Below, piece by piece: positions 19,510-28,283 of a stretch of DNA of 64,000 nt; within the stretch, counting starts at the first letter, position 1; every line of letters begins with the position of its first letter. This stretch comes from Zobellella endophytica. GTDB taxonomy: Bacteria > Pseudomonadota > Gammaproteobacteria > Enterobacterales > Aeromonadaceae. Location: positions 248,001-312,000 of the forward strand of contig NZ_PXYG01000003.1 of the NCBI RefSeq assembly GCF_003012775.1, read 5' to 3'. A program made the position numbers and the translations under genes. The notes beneath the pieces were generated by a model, which ran no database searches, was not told the origin of the DNA, and saw only the letters and a program-made list of their open reading frames with translations.

Positions 19510-20643
19510 ATGACTGACTCCGCCGTGCTGGCCCTGACCAGGGATCTGATCAACCGCCCTTCGGTCACTCCCGAAGACGAAGGCTGCCAGGAACTGATGG
19601 GCGCACGCCTCAAAGCCCTGGGCTTTAAACTCGAAACCATGGTATTCGAGGACACCACCAACCTGTGGGCCCGCCGGGGCAGCGCAGGCCCGCTGTTCTG
19701 CTTCGCCGGCCACACCGACGTGGTACCGCCCGGTCCGCTCGACAAGTGGCACACCCCGCCCTTCGAGGCCACCGAGATCGACGGCTACCTGCACGGCCGG
19801 GGCGCGGCCGACATGAAGGGCTCGCTCGCCGCCATGGTGGTGGCCACCGAACGCTTTATCGCCGAACACCCGGATCACCAGGGCTCCATCGCCTTCCTGA
19901 TCACCAGCGACGAGGAAGGCCCCTTCATCAACGGCACCACCCGGGTGGTGGACACCCTGGAAGCGCGCAACGAGAAGATCACCTGGTGCCTGGTGGGCGA
20001 GCCTTCCTCCACCAGCGAGGTGGGCGACGTGGTCAAGAACGGCCGCCGTGGCTCGCTCACCGGCTCTCTCACCGTCAAGGGCGTGCAGGGCCACGTGGCC
20101 TATCCGCACCTGGCCGACAACCCGGTGCACAAGGCCGCCCCAGCCCTGGCGGAACTGGCCAACACCGTCTGGGACAGGGGCAACGAGTTCTTCCCGCCCA
20201 CCAGCTTCCAGATCGCCAACATCCAAGCCGGCACCGGCGCCTCCAACGTGATCCCCGGCGAGATGCAGGTGCAGTTCAACTTCCGTTTCAGCACCGAGCT
20301 GGACCAGGCCAAGATCCAGGCCAAGGTGCACAGCGTGCTCGACGCCCACGGCCTGGACTACGACATCAGTTGGCTGCTCAACGGCAAGCCCTTCCTCACC
20401 GACCAGGGCGATCTGCTGGCGGCCACGGTGGCGGCGGTGCAGGCGGTGCGCCACCAGGCGCCGGCGCTGCTCACCACCGGCGGCACCTCCGACGGCCGTT
20501 TCATCGCCCAGACCGGCGCCCAGGTGATCGAGCTCGGCCCGGTCAACGCCACCATCCACAAGCTCAACGAGTGCGTGAAAATAGCCGATCTGGAGCAACT
20601 CACCGACATGTATCAGGGCATACTGGAGCGCCTGCTGGCATGA
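19510..20643 (+). CDS. dapE: Succinyl-diaminopimelate desuccinylase
   Basis: DapE (377 aa) hydrolyses N-succinyl-LL-diaminopimelate to LL-diaminopimelate, a step to lysine and to the meso-DAP of peptidoglycan. Dinuclear zinc ligands and catalytic residues are visible: H68/D70 ([12 protein letters not shown]), D101 (GAADMKGS) and E135/E136 (TSDEEGP). Length is typical. AAGGATAACA precedes the ATG. The TGA stop overlaps the next ATG by four bases (ATGA), so the M15 peptidase is translationally coupled to it. Confidence 0.98.
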   Translation: MTDSAVLALTRDLINRPSVTPEDEGCQELMGARLKALGFKLETMVFEDTTNLWARRGSAGPLFCFAGHTDVVPPGPLDKWHTPPFEATEIDGYLHGRGAADMKGSLAAMVVATERFIAEHPDHQGSIAFLITSDEEGPFINGTTRVVDTLEARNEKITWCLVGEPSSTSEVGDVVKNGRRGSLTGSLTVKGVQGHVAYPHLADNPVHKAAPALAELANTVWDRGNEFFPPTSFQIANIQAGTGASNVIPGEMQVQFNFRFSTELDQAKIQAKVHSVLDAHGLDYDISWLLNGKPFLTDQGDLLAATVAAVQAVRHQAPALLTTGGTSDGRFIAQTGAQVIELGPVNATIHKLNECVKIADLEQLTDMYQGILERLLA

Positions 20644-21314
20644 CCCCCGAGGCTCTGCTCGGCCTGACCGAGGAGCATCTGGTGGCCCTGGCCGAGCCGG
20701 GTCACCGGCTGCAGCCAGAAGCGGCGGCGGCCTTCGCCGCCCTGCAGGCGGCCGCCGCCGGGGCGGGTTTTACCCTGGCACCGGCCTCGAGCTTTCGCGG
20801 TTTCGAGCGGCAGATGCTTATCTGGAACGGCAAATTCGAGGGCAGCCGCCCGCTGCTGGATGCGGACAGCCAGCCGCTGGACGCCCTGGCCCTGGCCGAG
20901 CCGGAACGCATCCGTGCCATACTGCACTGGAGCGCCCTGCCCGGCACCAGCCGACATCACTGGGGCACGGATCTGGATGTCTACGATCCCGCCCTGTTGC
21001 CCGTCGGTGGCACGCTGCGGCTGGAGCCCTGGGAATATGACGAGGGCGGCTATTTCTACCCGCTCAGTCGGTGGCTGGACGCCAACATGGCCCACTTCGG
21101 TTTTTTCCGCCCCTTTCGCCGGGACACCGGCGGCGTGGCGGTGGAGCCCTGGCACCTGAGCTACCGGCCCCTCGCCGGGGCCTGCGCCGCAGCCCTGACC
21201 CCGGCCCTGGTGGCCGAGGCCATCAAAGCCCGGCCGGTGGCCGGAAAAACGCATATCCTTAAGTTACTGGACGAGATTTTCGCCCGTTATATCCGCAACA
21301 TTACCGAGGATTGA
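20640..21314 (+). CDS. M15-family D-alanyl-D-alanine carboxypeptidase (VanY-like)
   Basis: A 224-residue zinc peptidase of family M15. The two zinc/catalytic motifs are present: SxHxxG...D as [13 protein letters not shown] (H106, D113) and ExxH as EPWHLSY (E169, H172). Relatives trim the terminal D-Ala from peptidoglycan stem peptides. There is no obvious signal peptide, so a cytoplasmic role on soluble muropeptides or non-classical export is possible. The ATGA overlap with dapE couples it to DAP synthesis. Family assignment is good; the substrate is inferred. Confidence 0.9.
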   Translation: MTPEALLGLTEEHLVALAEPGHRLQPEAAAAFAALQAAAAGAGFTLAPASSFRGFERQMLIWNGKFEGSRPLLDADSQPLDALALAEPERIRAILHWSALPGTSRHHWGTDLDVYDPALLPVGGTLRLEPWEYDEGGYFYPLSRWLDANMAHFGFFRPFRRDTGGVAVEPWHLSYRPLAGACAAALTPALVAEAIKARPVAGKTHILKLLDEIFARYIRNITED

Positions 21315-21317
21315 ACC

Positions 21318-21548
21318 ATGAGCATCTGGCTCTGGATTGCCCTGCCCCTGCTGTTTCTGGTCGGCATTTTCGTCAGCGCCCTCAAGGACACCAAGCAGAT
21401 TGAAAAAGTCGTGAAGAAAAATCGCGACAAGATGAAACTGCGCGACTGGGACGACGAGGAAGAAGAACGCAAGAAGGACGACGACTGGGGTGTGCCCCCG
21501 GGCAGCTACCATCCCGATGACAAGGATACAGACAAGAACAAGAAATAG
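21318..21548 (+). CDS. Small single-helix membrane protein (DUF2897/YpfN-like)
   Basis: A 76-residue protein with one N-terminal transmembrane helix (about 4-22, WLWIALPLLFLVGIF), then a basic stretch and a very acidic, aspartate-rich tail. It starts 3 bp after the M15 peptidase. E. coli carries a similar short membrane protein (YpfN, UPF0370) beside dapE, and the layout and tail composition match that type. I cannot tell whether it belongs to UPF0370 or DUF2897; the function is unknown. Confidence 0.8.
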   Translation: MSIWLWIALPLLFLVGIFVSALKDTKQIEKVVKKNRDKMKLRDWDDEEEERKKDDDWGVPPGSYHPDDKDTDKNKK

Positions 21549-21590
21549 AGGCCGGGGATTATCCAGTCCCACTCCATGTTCACTGGCTCG

Positions 21591-23963
21591 TTAAAACAAC
21601 CCCAGTTGCTTTCCGCTCAAGGCATCGAAACTCAGGCCCGCAAAGGGCAAGATGGCGTCGGCCACCGGCTTCAGCTGGCGGTCGATATAGTGCTGATAGT
21701 CGATGGCCGACCGTCGATACTCCTCCGGCTCAGGACCGTTGACCGTGATCAGGTAGCGGATCACCCCCTTGTGCTGGTAGCGCAACGGCAAGCCCCGCCG
21801 GGCGTTGTGCTCATCGGCCAGCCGCGCCGCCCGCACCTGGGGTGGTTGTGATTTAACATACTGGGCCAGGGGCCGGCGTAACCGCTTGCGATAGACCAGA
21901 TCCGCGTCCCGCTCGCCGGCCAGGGTCCGGGCCAGGGTCTGACGGATGAAGTCGCTGGGATCCCGGTCCGCGAACACCAGCCGGTACAGTTCGGTCTGGA
22001 ACTGCTGGGCCAGGGGCGTCCAGTCGGAGCGCACCGTTTCCATGCCCTTGAACACCAGTTCGCCTTCACCGTTTCTGAGTCGCAAGCCAGCGTAGCGCTT
22101 CTTCGAACCCTGCTCCCGGCCGCGGATGGTGGGCATCAGAAAGCGGGCGAAATAGCTCTCGAACTGCAGTTCGAGGAAGCTCTCGAGTTGCAGCTCCCCG
22201 GCCAGTTGCTCCCGCCAGCCGTCGTTGACCCGCGCCGCCAGCCGCCGTCCCTCCCGGCTGGCCGAGGCCTCGTCGTGCTCCCCTTCCAGCAGCACGAACA
22301 CCGAGTCGGTGTCGCCGTAGATCACCTCATGGCCCTCGCCTTCTATCCAGCGGGCGCTCTGCTGCATGATCTCGTGGCCGCGCAGGGTGATGGACGACGC
22401 CAGCCGGGTATCGTAGAAGCGGCAGCCCCCCGAGCCCAGCACCCCGTAGAAGGAGTTCATCAGGATCTTGATGGCCTGGGAGCGGGGGCCGTCCCGCTCC
22501 CGCTTGGCCTGATCCCGCTCCCGCCACAACCCTTCGATGATGTCCGGCAGGAAATGGTGGCGGCGGGAGAAGCGACCGCCGCGAAAGCCGGGGATGGCGT
22601 CCTCTTCCTGCAGGCCCAGCACCAGGCCGAGGGGATCTATCTTGAAGGTGCGGATGATGGAGGGATACAGGCTCTTGAAGTCCAGCACCAGCACGTGGCG
22701 GTACAACCCCGGGCGCGAGTCCATCACATAGCCGCCGGGGCTGGCCAGGCCGCCGCCGGCGGGCAGGTTGGGCGCCACGAAACCGGCCCGGTGCAGGTGG
22801 GGCAGGTAGACCTGGGTGAAGGCCGCCACCGAGCCGCCCACCCGGTCCAGCTCCAGGCCGGTGAGCTGGCTGCGCAGGCGCAGGAAGTCGAGCAGCCGGG
22901 TGTGCTCGAAGATGTCCCACACCAGCCGGCAATCTTCCAGGTTGTAGGCGGCGAGTTTCGGCTTGTTGTGGCAAAAGTCGCGCTGGATGGCCGCCAGCCG
23001 GTTGGCCACGTCCTCGGTCTGCTTGCCCCGGCCCAACAGCGCCTGGGCCACATGCTCCAGGCTGAAGCTGTCGAACTGGTAACAGGCGGTCTTGAGCGCG
23101 TCGATGCCGTCGATGGCCACCCGCCCGGGCAGGGTGACGAACACCTGCCCGGTCTGGCTCTGCTCACGCAGGAAAGCGCCCTCACCGCCCCGTCCCAGTC
23201 GCAGCTGCAGACCATGCAGCGCCGCCCGCTGCAGGATCAGCTTCAAGTCGAAGCCGACCAGATTCCAGCCGATAAGCAGATCCGGATCGTGGTCGCCGAG
23301 CTCCTGCTCCAGCGCCCTGAGCAGGGCCACCTCGTCCTCCAGCCAGCGGATGTCGGTATCGGCCGGCTCGGGCTGGCCGATCATCAGCACCCGCGCCAGC
23401 CGCTCTCCGTAGAGGCCGATGGAATAGAGTTCGCCCCGGGCCGAGCATTCGATATCGAGCGACAGCACGCGGAAGCGGGGCTGCCAGTGGCCGGGCCTGA
23501 GCCGGACCCGGGTAAACTGGCGGTAGCCGGCCTGCTGCCGGCCCTGCCCGACAAACTCCACGGCGCCGCGGATGAAGCGGCTGATCAGAAAACGCTCATG
23601 CAACCGCAGATCGTCTTCCAGCACGGTGACGCCCTGGGCACCCAGCCACTGTGCCGCCGCCCGGTGCGCCGCTATGGTCGGAAAGTAAAGCACCGCCACC
23701 GACTGGTGGTCGAAGCTCTGCAGGCCGGGCTCGGCCCACTCGCAGGCGATGCCGGCCCGGGCGAGCCCCTCGCGGCAGGGCTCGCCTTCGCGCACCGGCA
23801 CCATCAGCAATGGACGCTCGCCGGACAACAGCAACCGTACCGGTCCCTGCGGGGTGCAGAGCCAGTAGACGATCTCGGTGCCGTCCCGGCGATCCCGGCT
23901 GTGGCGGGTCAGGATAAAACCCTGTTCGATGGCGTTCATGGAGGCATTATAAACGAGCGCCAC
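21591..23963 (-). CDS. polB: DNA polymerase II (family B)
   Basis: Pol II (790 aa) is a proofreading family B polymerase used in translesion synthesis and replication restart, SOS-induced in E. coli. The 3'-5' exonuclease motif SLDIECSARG and polymerase motifs DFKSLYPSIIRTF, KILMNSFYG and YGDTDSVFV are intact. Two starts compete. The GTG at 23963 has AGAGGA 6 nt upstream, so I use it. The ATG at 23939 gives MNAIEQGFIL, nearer the E. coli N-terminus, but lacks a ribosome site and has a TATAAT only 6 nt before it. It converges with the dapE operon. Confidence 0.96.
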   Translation of the reverse strand: MALVYNASMNAIEQGFILTRHSRDRRDGTEIVYWLCTPQGPVRLLLSGERPLLMVPVREGEPCREGLARAGIACEWAEPGLQSFDHQSVAVLYFPTIAAHRAAAQWLGAQGVTVLEDDLRLHERFLISRFIRGAVEFVGQGRQQAGYRQFTRVRLRPGHWQPRFRVLSLDIECSARGELYSIGLYGERLARVLMIGQPEPADTDIRWLEDEVALLRALEQELGDHDPDLLIGWNLVGFDLKLILQRAALHGLQLRLGRGGEGAFLREQSQTGQVFVTLPGRVAIDGIDALKTACYQFDSFSLEHVAQALLGRGKQTEDVANRLAAIQRDFCHNKPKLAAYNLEDCRLVWDIFEHTRLLDFLRLRSQLTGLELDRVGGSVAAFTQVYLPHLHRAGFVAPNLPAGGGLASPGGYVMDSRPGLYRHVLVLDFKSLYPSIIRTFKIDPLGLVLGLQEEDAIPGFRGGRFSRRHHFLPDIIEGLWRERDQAKRERDGPRSQAIKILMNSFYGVLGSGGCRFYDTRLASSITLRGHEIMQQSARWIEGEGHEVIYGDTDSVFVLLEGEHDEASASREGRRLAARVNDGWREQLAGELQLESFLELQFESYFARFLMPTIRGREQGSKKRYAGLRLRNGEGELVFKGMETVRSDWTPLAQQFQTELYRLVFADRDPSDFIRQTLARTLAGERDADLVYRKRLRRPLAQYVKSQPPQVRAARLADEHNARRGLPLRYQHKGVIRYLITVNGPEPEEYRRSAIDYQHYIDRQLKPVADAILPFAGLSFDALSGKQLGLF

Positions 23964-23994
23964 GGGGCGTCCTCTTGTTCCGGAGAGCGGCCAT

Positions 23995-24016
23995 AAAAAA
24001 GGGCCGACCGGCCCTT
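23995..24016 (-). terminator. Intrinsic terminator downstream of bamC
   Basis: AAGGGCCG-GT-CGGCCCTT hairpin on the minus strand followed by TTTTTATGG. It lies beyond the REP pair, about 180 bp after the bamC stop and just upstream of polB. Confidence 0.75.
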
Positions 24017-24048
24017 CCGACTGCTGACAAACCTTTGCCTTTCTCGGT

Positions 24049-24115
24049 GGTCACGCCCGCGCTGGCGGGAGTCCGGAGCAATAGGCCATGGATCTCCGCC
24101 TTCGCGGAGATGACC
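24049..24115. repeat. Inverted pair of REP-like elements
   Basis: Two 26-bp units, 24049-24074 and 24090-24115, lie in opposite orientation 15 bp apart. Read outward-in, both begin GGTCA and share CCGCG-N4-CGG(A/G)-rich hairpin cores ending in TCC. Each forms its own hairpin and together they form a larger one, the architecture of a BIME. They lie in the bamC 3' region. Confidence 0.7.
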
Positions 24116-24194
24116 TGGGTTAAACAGCGGCGACAAAGGGAACTGCCTGACAAAAAGCAGGTAATGGACGTTGTCAGCAAGCCGAACGTCCGCC

Positions 24195-25202
24195 TCAGCG
24201 GATCAGATCGGTCCGCTCGAAGGCCTGGCCCAGGGTGGTGGCGAAATCGCTCAGCACCTCGCCGGAAACCGGGGCCTTGTCCTTGTCGCTCAGGGTAATG
24301 CTGGTCTGGTTGCCCAGATCGCCCAGCTGGATACGGTATTCCTCTTCCGGGATCGCCATCGCCGGTAGGCCCAGCTCACGCCAGTTACCGGCACTGAGGC
24401 CGTCGAACGTCACATCCAGGTAACCCAGCGCCTGCTGGCGATTGGTCAGCTCGAAGCCGAGCTGCGGCAGCAGGGTCGCCAGCCGTTTCCAGGTGCGGTC
24501 ATACCCCTCGGCCGCCAGCAGGCGGCCCTGGGGAGCGTCCAGCTCCAGCTTGATCGGGCTGCGATCCAGCAGGCTCTGCTGCCGGCCGAGCTCCCGCTGG
24601 TAAGACAGCGAGAAGGCATTCAGCATCGACGCCTCGGCCCGTTGCTGATCCTGGGCCAGCGCCCCTTCCCGGCCCAGGGCGCTCACCTGCACCGCCACCG
24701 CCCGGCGCACCGCGTCCGGCACCAGCTGCCAGCGGAATTGCTGGCCGGCATTGCCGATGGGCCGGCCATTGCTCTGCCAGCCCTGGTCGTCGCGGCGGAA
24801 CTCCGCGTCCTGGTTACTGAAAAAGCTTTCCAGCGCCTGGCTCAGCTCCTGCTCCAGCGGCTGCTCCAGCCGTTGCTGGTAAAACCACAGGCCGGAGGCG
24901 TCTTCCATCACTTCGGAGCCGCGCACCAGCGGCAGCACCTGGGTGGGCGGGCGGATATCCAGCGCCTTGCCGGTGACCCCGCGCTGGGCGCTGTCGGACA
25001 GCATCGGCACCACAAACTCGTTATTGAACGCCGGCGCTTCCAGCCCGGCCGGGATCAGCAGCGGCGTCGAACGCAGGCTGGCATCCTCATAGTCGAAGCC
25101 CCGGTTGGCTTGGGTGCGGGTTTCCGGGTTGCTGCAACCCGCCAGTACGCCCAGGGCCAGCAGCCCTATTACCATTTTCTTTGAATTCAAGGTTTTATCC
25201 AC
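24195..25202 (-). CDS. bamC: Outer membrane assembly lipoprotein BamC
   Basis: BamC (335 aa) is a lipoprotein of the Bam complex that inserts beta-barrel proteins into the outer membrane. A lipoprotein signal ends in the lipobox LAGC with C23. The BamC core follows, with two helix-grip domains (RGFDYEDASL... N-terminal unstructured segment; VLPLVRGSEVMED region). I use the GTG start, whose GTGGATAA overlaps the dapA stop by 8 bp with GGAG about 10 nt upstream. The dapA-bamC coupling is conserved in enterics. A shorter start inside the signal peptide cannot be excluded. Confidence 0.92.
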   Translation of the reverse strand: MDKTLNSKKMVIGLLALGVLAGCSNPETRTQANRGFDYEDASLRSTPLLIPAGLEAPAFNNEFVVPMLSDSAQRGVTGKALDIRPPTQVLPLVRGSEVMEDASGLWFYQQRLEQPLEQELSQALESFFSNQDAEFRRDDQGWQSNGRPIGNAGQQFRWQLVPDAVRRAVAVQVSALGREGALAQDQQRAEASMLNAFSLSYQRELGRQQSLLDRSPIKLELDAPQGRLLAAEGYDRTWKRLATLLPQLGFELTNRQQALGYLDVTFDGLSAGNWRELGLPAMAIPEEEYRIQLGDLGNQTSITLSDKDKAPVSGEVLSDFATTLGQAFERTDLIR

Positions 25203-26082
25203 GCCCTATTAACTCCGCTTGTAGTAACGCCGCCCTTACCCGCTGCTGCCCCGAAGCACTCAGGGGGATCAGGGGCAAACGCGGCATTGGTGACTCGATG
25301 AGCCCGAGCTCGGCACAGGCCCATTTCACCGGTATGGGGTTGGTATCACAGAACAGTTCGCGGTGCAGCGGCAGCAATCGCCGGTTGATGACCTCCGCCT
25401 GCGGCCAGTCGCCGGCCAGGGCCGCCGCAAACAGCGCCGCCATCCCGGCGGCGGCGGCATTGGCGGTGACCGACACCACACCATGGCCACCGAGGCGCAC
25501 AAAATCAAGCGCCAGCTCATCATCGCCGCTGAACAGCAGGAAATCCTCACCGCAGCACGCTTTCAATTGGCTGACCCGTTCGAGACGCCCGCTGGCCTCT
25601 TTGATACCGACCACCGGCACAAGTTCCGCCAGCCGGCCGACGGTTTCCGGCAACAGGTCGCAGCCGGTGCGCCCAGGCACGTTATAGAGGATTTGCGGCA
25701 GCGCGCTGGCTTCGGTAATCGCGGTGTAGTGGGCCATCAACGCCGCCTGGGACGGCTTGTTGTAGTAGGGTGTCACCGAAAGGCCCGCGGTCACCCCCAT
25801 CTGCTCCATCGCCCGGCTCAGGCGGATGGCCTGGCGGGTATTGTTGGAGCCGCAACCGCCGATCACCGGCACCCGGCCGTCGGTATACTCGACCACCGCC
25901 CGCACCACCTCGAGGTGTTCGGCGGTGGACAGGGTCGGCGATTCGCCGGTGGTGCCCATGGCGGCAATGGCATCGGTGCCGCTGGCCACATGGTAGTCGA
26001 CCAGCCGCCGCAGGCTGGTGAAGTCGACTTCCCCCGCCGCCGTCATCGGCGTGATTAACGCCACTATGCTGCCGCTGAACAT
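25195..26082 (-). CDS. dapA: 4-hydroxy-tetrahydrodipicolinate synthase
   Basis: DapA (295 aa) condenses pyruvate and aspartate semialdehyde, the first committed step of the DAP/lysine pathway. Catalytic residues sit at E. coli-identical positions: T44/T45 (GTTGES), Y107, Y133 and Schiff-base K161 (VGIKEASG), with R138. It is upstream of and overlaps bamC, and is divergent from gcvR. Together with dapE and dapB it gives the window three lysine-pathway enzymes. Confidence 0.98.
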   Translation of the reverse strand: MFSGSIVALITPMTAAGEVDFTSLRRLVDYHVASGTDAIAAMGTTGESPTLSTAEHLEVVRAVVEYTDGRVPVIGGCGSNNTRQAIRLSRAMEQMGVTAGLSVTPYYNKPSQAALMAHYTAITEASALPQILYNVPGRTGCDLLPETVGRLAELVPVVGIKEASGRLERVSQLKACCGEDFLLFSGDDELALDFVRLGGHGVVSVTANAAAAGMAALFAAALAGDWPQAEVINRRLLPLHRELFCDTNPIPVKWACAELGLIESPMPRLPLIPLSASGQQRVRAALLQAELIGRG

Positions 26083-26216
26083 GGCAAATTCCGTTTGGTA
26101 TCAAGTGTTCGCTATGGTAGTGGCGGCCCTTGCGGAATACAAGAGAGGCGCTGGAGCCACCATCAATTTGTGCTACCATGGCCTCCCTCTTAACACCGAC
26201 CTTTTCGGACAGCCAG

Positions 26217-26744
26217 ATGACCCATCATCTCGTGGTGACTGCCATAGGCGAAAACAGAGCCGGCATCGTGAATGAGGTGGCACGCCATGTCACCGACTGT
26301 GGTTGCAACATCGTCGACAGCCGGCTCGGCATCTTCGGCAACGAATTCACCTTTATTCTGTTGCTCTCCGGAAGCTGGAACCAGATCACCCGTCTCGAAA
26401 CCACCCTGCCGCTGTTCGGCCAGAGCCAGGCGCTGATCACCATGATGAAGCGCACCCAGGTGCTGGTGCAGCCGAGCTACGCCCTCAGCGCCGATGTGGA
26501 CATGGTGCTGACCGACCGGCCGGGCATCGTCAACCGCTGCACCCAGTTCTTCAGCGATCAGGGCTGGGACATCCAGGCCATGCAGAGCCAGACCCTGACC
26601 GGTGACGAGTCGGGCCTGTTCCAGGCCCATTTCCAGCTCAACCTGCCCGAGCAGCTGGCCGACGACGCGGCACAGGCCACCTTCGGCCGGTTGTGCCACG
26701 AGCTGGAATGCGAACGCCACCGCTTTCGCCTCAAACGCAAATAA
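26217..26744 (+). CDS. gcvR: Glycine cleavage system transcriptional repressor (ACT-domain)
   Basis: A 175-residue protein with two ACT domains (about 5-80 and 90-165). The first contains GENRAGIVNEVARHVTDCGCNI, abbreviated here by its GIVNEVARH core, and closely follows E. coli GcvR, which holds GcvA in a repressing state when glycine is absent. I chose the ATG giving MTHHLVVTAIG because it aligns with the family start; in-frame upstream ATGs exist but no good ribosome site is seen for any. The gcvR-bcp pair is divergent from dapA, as in E. coli. Confidence 0.93.
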   Translation: MTHHLVVTAIGENRAGIVNEVARHVTDCGCNIVDSRLGIFGNEFTFILLLSGSWNQITRLETTLPLFGQSQALITMMKRTQVLVQPSYALSADVDMVLTDRPGIVNRCTQFFSDQGWDIQAMQSQTLTGDESGLFQAHFQLNLPEQLADDAAQATFGRLCHELECERHRFRLKRK

Positions 26745-26761
26745 CCAATAGGAAACCGCAG

Positions 26762-27229
26762 ATGACCTATCTGAAAGCAGGCAACCAGGCCCCGGCCTTT
26801 ACCCTTTGTGATCAGAACGGCGAGGCCGTCAGTCTGAACGACTTCGGTGGCAAGAAAGTCCTGGTCTATTTTTACCCCAAGGCCATGACCCCGGGCTGCA
26901 AGGTCCAGGCCTGCGGCCTGCGCGACAGCCGGGCCGAGCTGGACGCCCTCGGCGTGGTGGTGCTCGGCATCAGCCCGGATCCGGTGGCCCGGCTCAAGAA
27001 ATTCGAGGAAAAGGACGGCTTGAATTTTCCCCTGCTGTCCGACGAAGATCACGCGGTGGCCGACGCCTTCGGTGTCTGGGGCCCGAAAAAGTTCATGGGC
27101 AAGGAATATGACGGCATTCACCGCATCAGCTTCCTGCTCGATGAACAGGGCAAGGTGGCCAAGGTGTTCGACAAGTTCAAGACCAAGGACCACCACCAGG
27201 TGGTGCTGGATTATCTGAACCAGGCGTAA
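26762..27229 (+). CDS. bcp: Thioredoxin-dependent thiol peroxidase (bacterioferritin comigratory protein)
   Basis: Bcp (155 aa) is an atypical 2-Cys peroxiredoxin reducing peroxides with thioredoxin. The peroxidatic and resolving cysteines are C46 and C51 in MTPGCKVQACGLRD. AGGAAACC lies about 8 nt before the ATG. It follows gcvR by 17 bp, the conserved gcvR-bcp arrangement. The TAA stop is itself the beginning of a ten-unit AAGCTGG tandem repeat, which forms the start of its 3' untranslated region. Confidence 0.97.
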   Translation: MTYLKAGNQAPAFTLCDQNGEAVSLNDFGGKKVLVYFYPKAMTPGCKVQACGLRDSRAELDALGVVVLGISPDPVARLKKFEEKDGLNFPLLSDEDHAVADAFGVWGPKKFMGKEYDGIHRISFLLDEQGKVAKVFDKFKTKDHHQVVLDYLNQA

Positions 27230-27301
27230 GCTGGAAGCTGGAAGCTGGAAGCTGGAAGCTGGAAGCTGGAAGCTGGAAGCTGGAAGCTGGAAGCTGGAAG
27301 C
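27228..27301 (+). repeat. Heptanucleotide tandem repeat (AAGCTGG)10 overlapping the bcp stop
   Basis: Ten perfect copies of AAGCTGG plus AAGC. The last two bases of the bcp TAA stop codon form the first two bases of the array. The same unit occurs four times at 40004-40031 after ruvX. Confidence 0.97.
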
Positions 27302-27311
27302 AAATGATAAG

Positions 27312-27352
27312 GGCTGCGGACCCCTTGCCAAGGGTGCGCAGCCTTTTTATTT
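27312..27352 (+). terminator. Intrinsic terminator of bcp
   Basis: GGCTGCG...CGCAGCC arms with an inner CCCTTG/CAAGGG stem, followed by TTTTTATTT. It lies just past the heptamer array. Confidence 0.8.
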
Positions 27353-27399
27353 GGTTGATGCATTCACGGCATCCACCGACGGCGCGATCGGCTTCAAGC

Positions 27400-27846
27400 T
27401 TACGTCTTCCCGCTTCCAGCTGCCGTGCTTCCCGCCGCCGTCAGGCGTCCCACCAGCCAGAAGCCGGCCACCATGGCAGCGATAAAAAGCCCGGCCTGCC
27501 ATTGCAGGCTGCCCGCCAGACTAATGGCCGGCCCGGGGCAGAGTCCCGCCAGGCCCCAGCCGATGCCGAACAACAGCGCCCCCAGCACCAGCCGGGTATC
27601 GATCGTCGGTGCCGGCACCCGGGGCAGTTCGCTACCCAGCACACAGCGGCTGTGGCCCCGACGCCAGATAAAATACCCGGGACCGAACACCGCCAGGGCA
27701 CCGCCCATCACCAGCAGCAGGCTGGGATCCCAGTTCCCGAGCAGATTGAGAAAGCCCAGCACCTTCACCGGATCCACCATGCCGGACACCACCAGCCCCA
27801 GCCCGAACAGGGCGCCGGACGCCAATGCAATCAATATCAACATCAT
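27400..27846 (-). CDS. YeeE/YedE-family membrane protein, second half-unit (DUF6691 type)
   Basis: A 148-residue polytopic protein with about four transmembrane helices, of the YeeE/YedE (thiosulfate/sulfur-compound transport) superfamily. Conserved cysteine and glycine motifs include [13 protein letters not shown] and [10 protein letters not shown]. It is translationally coupled to the preceding gene by an ATGA overlap, the usual two-gene arrangement of split YeeE/YedE proteins. The C-terminal tail ([13 protein letters not shown]) is encoded by degenerate copies of the AAGCTGG-type repeat and its TAA stop is followed by GCTTGAAGC. Transport of sulfur species is inferred from the family. Confidence 0.88.
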   Translation of the reverse strand: MMLILIALASGALFGLGLVVSGMVDPVKVLGFLNLLGNWDPSLLLVMGGALAVFGPGYFIWRRGHSRCVLGSELPRVPAPTIDTRLVLGALLFGIGWGLAGLCPGPAISLAGSLQWQAGLFIAAMVAGFWLVGRLTAAGSTAAGSGKT

Positions 27847-28265
27847 GACACTCCCATACCGAGCAGGCCGACGGTGGCGATGCCGGCGGCGATAAACACC
27901 AGGGTCGCCACCATGGAGCGGAGAGACAAGCGCCCCATGCCGCAGATGCCATGGCCGCTGGTGCAACCATTGCCCAGCCGGGTGCCGATGCCCACCAGCA
28001 GGCCGGCCAGGAGCAGGCGCGGCCAGGAGAAGGCATCGAGCGAGGGCGCCTCGGCCAGGCCGCTACCGAACAGGACAAAGGGCACCAGTACCAGGCCGGC
28101 GACGAAGGCGAGACGCCAGCCCTTGTCGGGCAGGCCGCCAATGCCGGCGACGATACCGCTGATGCCGGCGATGCGGCCGCCGACGATCAGCAGCAGCAGG
28201 GCGGCCCCGCCGATCAGCACACCGCCCAGCAAGGCCGTCCAGGGTGTAAAGTTCACGATGGTCAT
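27843..28265 (-). CDS. YeeE/YedE-family membrane protein, first half-unit
   Basis: A 140-residue membrane protein with about four helices. The hallmark motif [13 protein letters not shown], with its conserved cysteines, places it in the YeeE/YedE sulfur-transport family. GGGG lies about 7 nt before the ATG (product MTIVNFTPW). It is first in a two-gene operon and is preceded by a perfect palindrome overlapping the -10. Such pairs often accompany ArsR-type sulfide regulators (BigR/SqrR), sulfur dioxygenases or rhodanese proteins, none of which are nearby here. Confidence 0.9.
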   Translation of the reverse strand: MTIVNFTPWTALLGGVLIGGAALLLLIVGGRIAGISGIVAGIGGLPDKGWRLAFVAGLVLVPFVLFGSGLAEAPSLDAFSWPRLLLAGLLVGIGTRLGNGCTSGHGICGMGRLSLRSMVATLVFIAAGIATVGLLGMGVS

Positions 28266-28283
28266 CGGGCTACCCCATTTAAA

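Noticed and set aside
26083-26216. Lysine riboswitch before dapA
   Set aside because: The 134-bp gap shows no riboswitch-like conserved core or terminator/antiterminator and is shared with divergent gcvR.
27228-27301. Possible CRISPR array
   Set aside because: Units are 7 bp with no spacers; a simple tandem repeat. No cas genes are in the window.
26558-27331. Minus-strand frame containing FQLPASS repeats
   Set aside because: The peptide repeat is just the AAGCTGG heptamer array read on the other strand, continuing antisense to bcp and gcvR.
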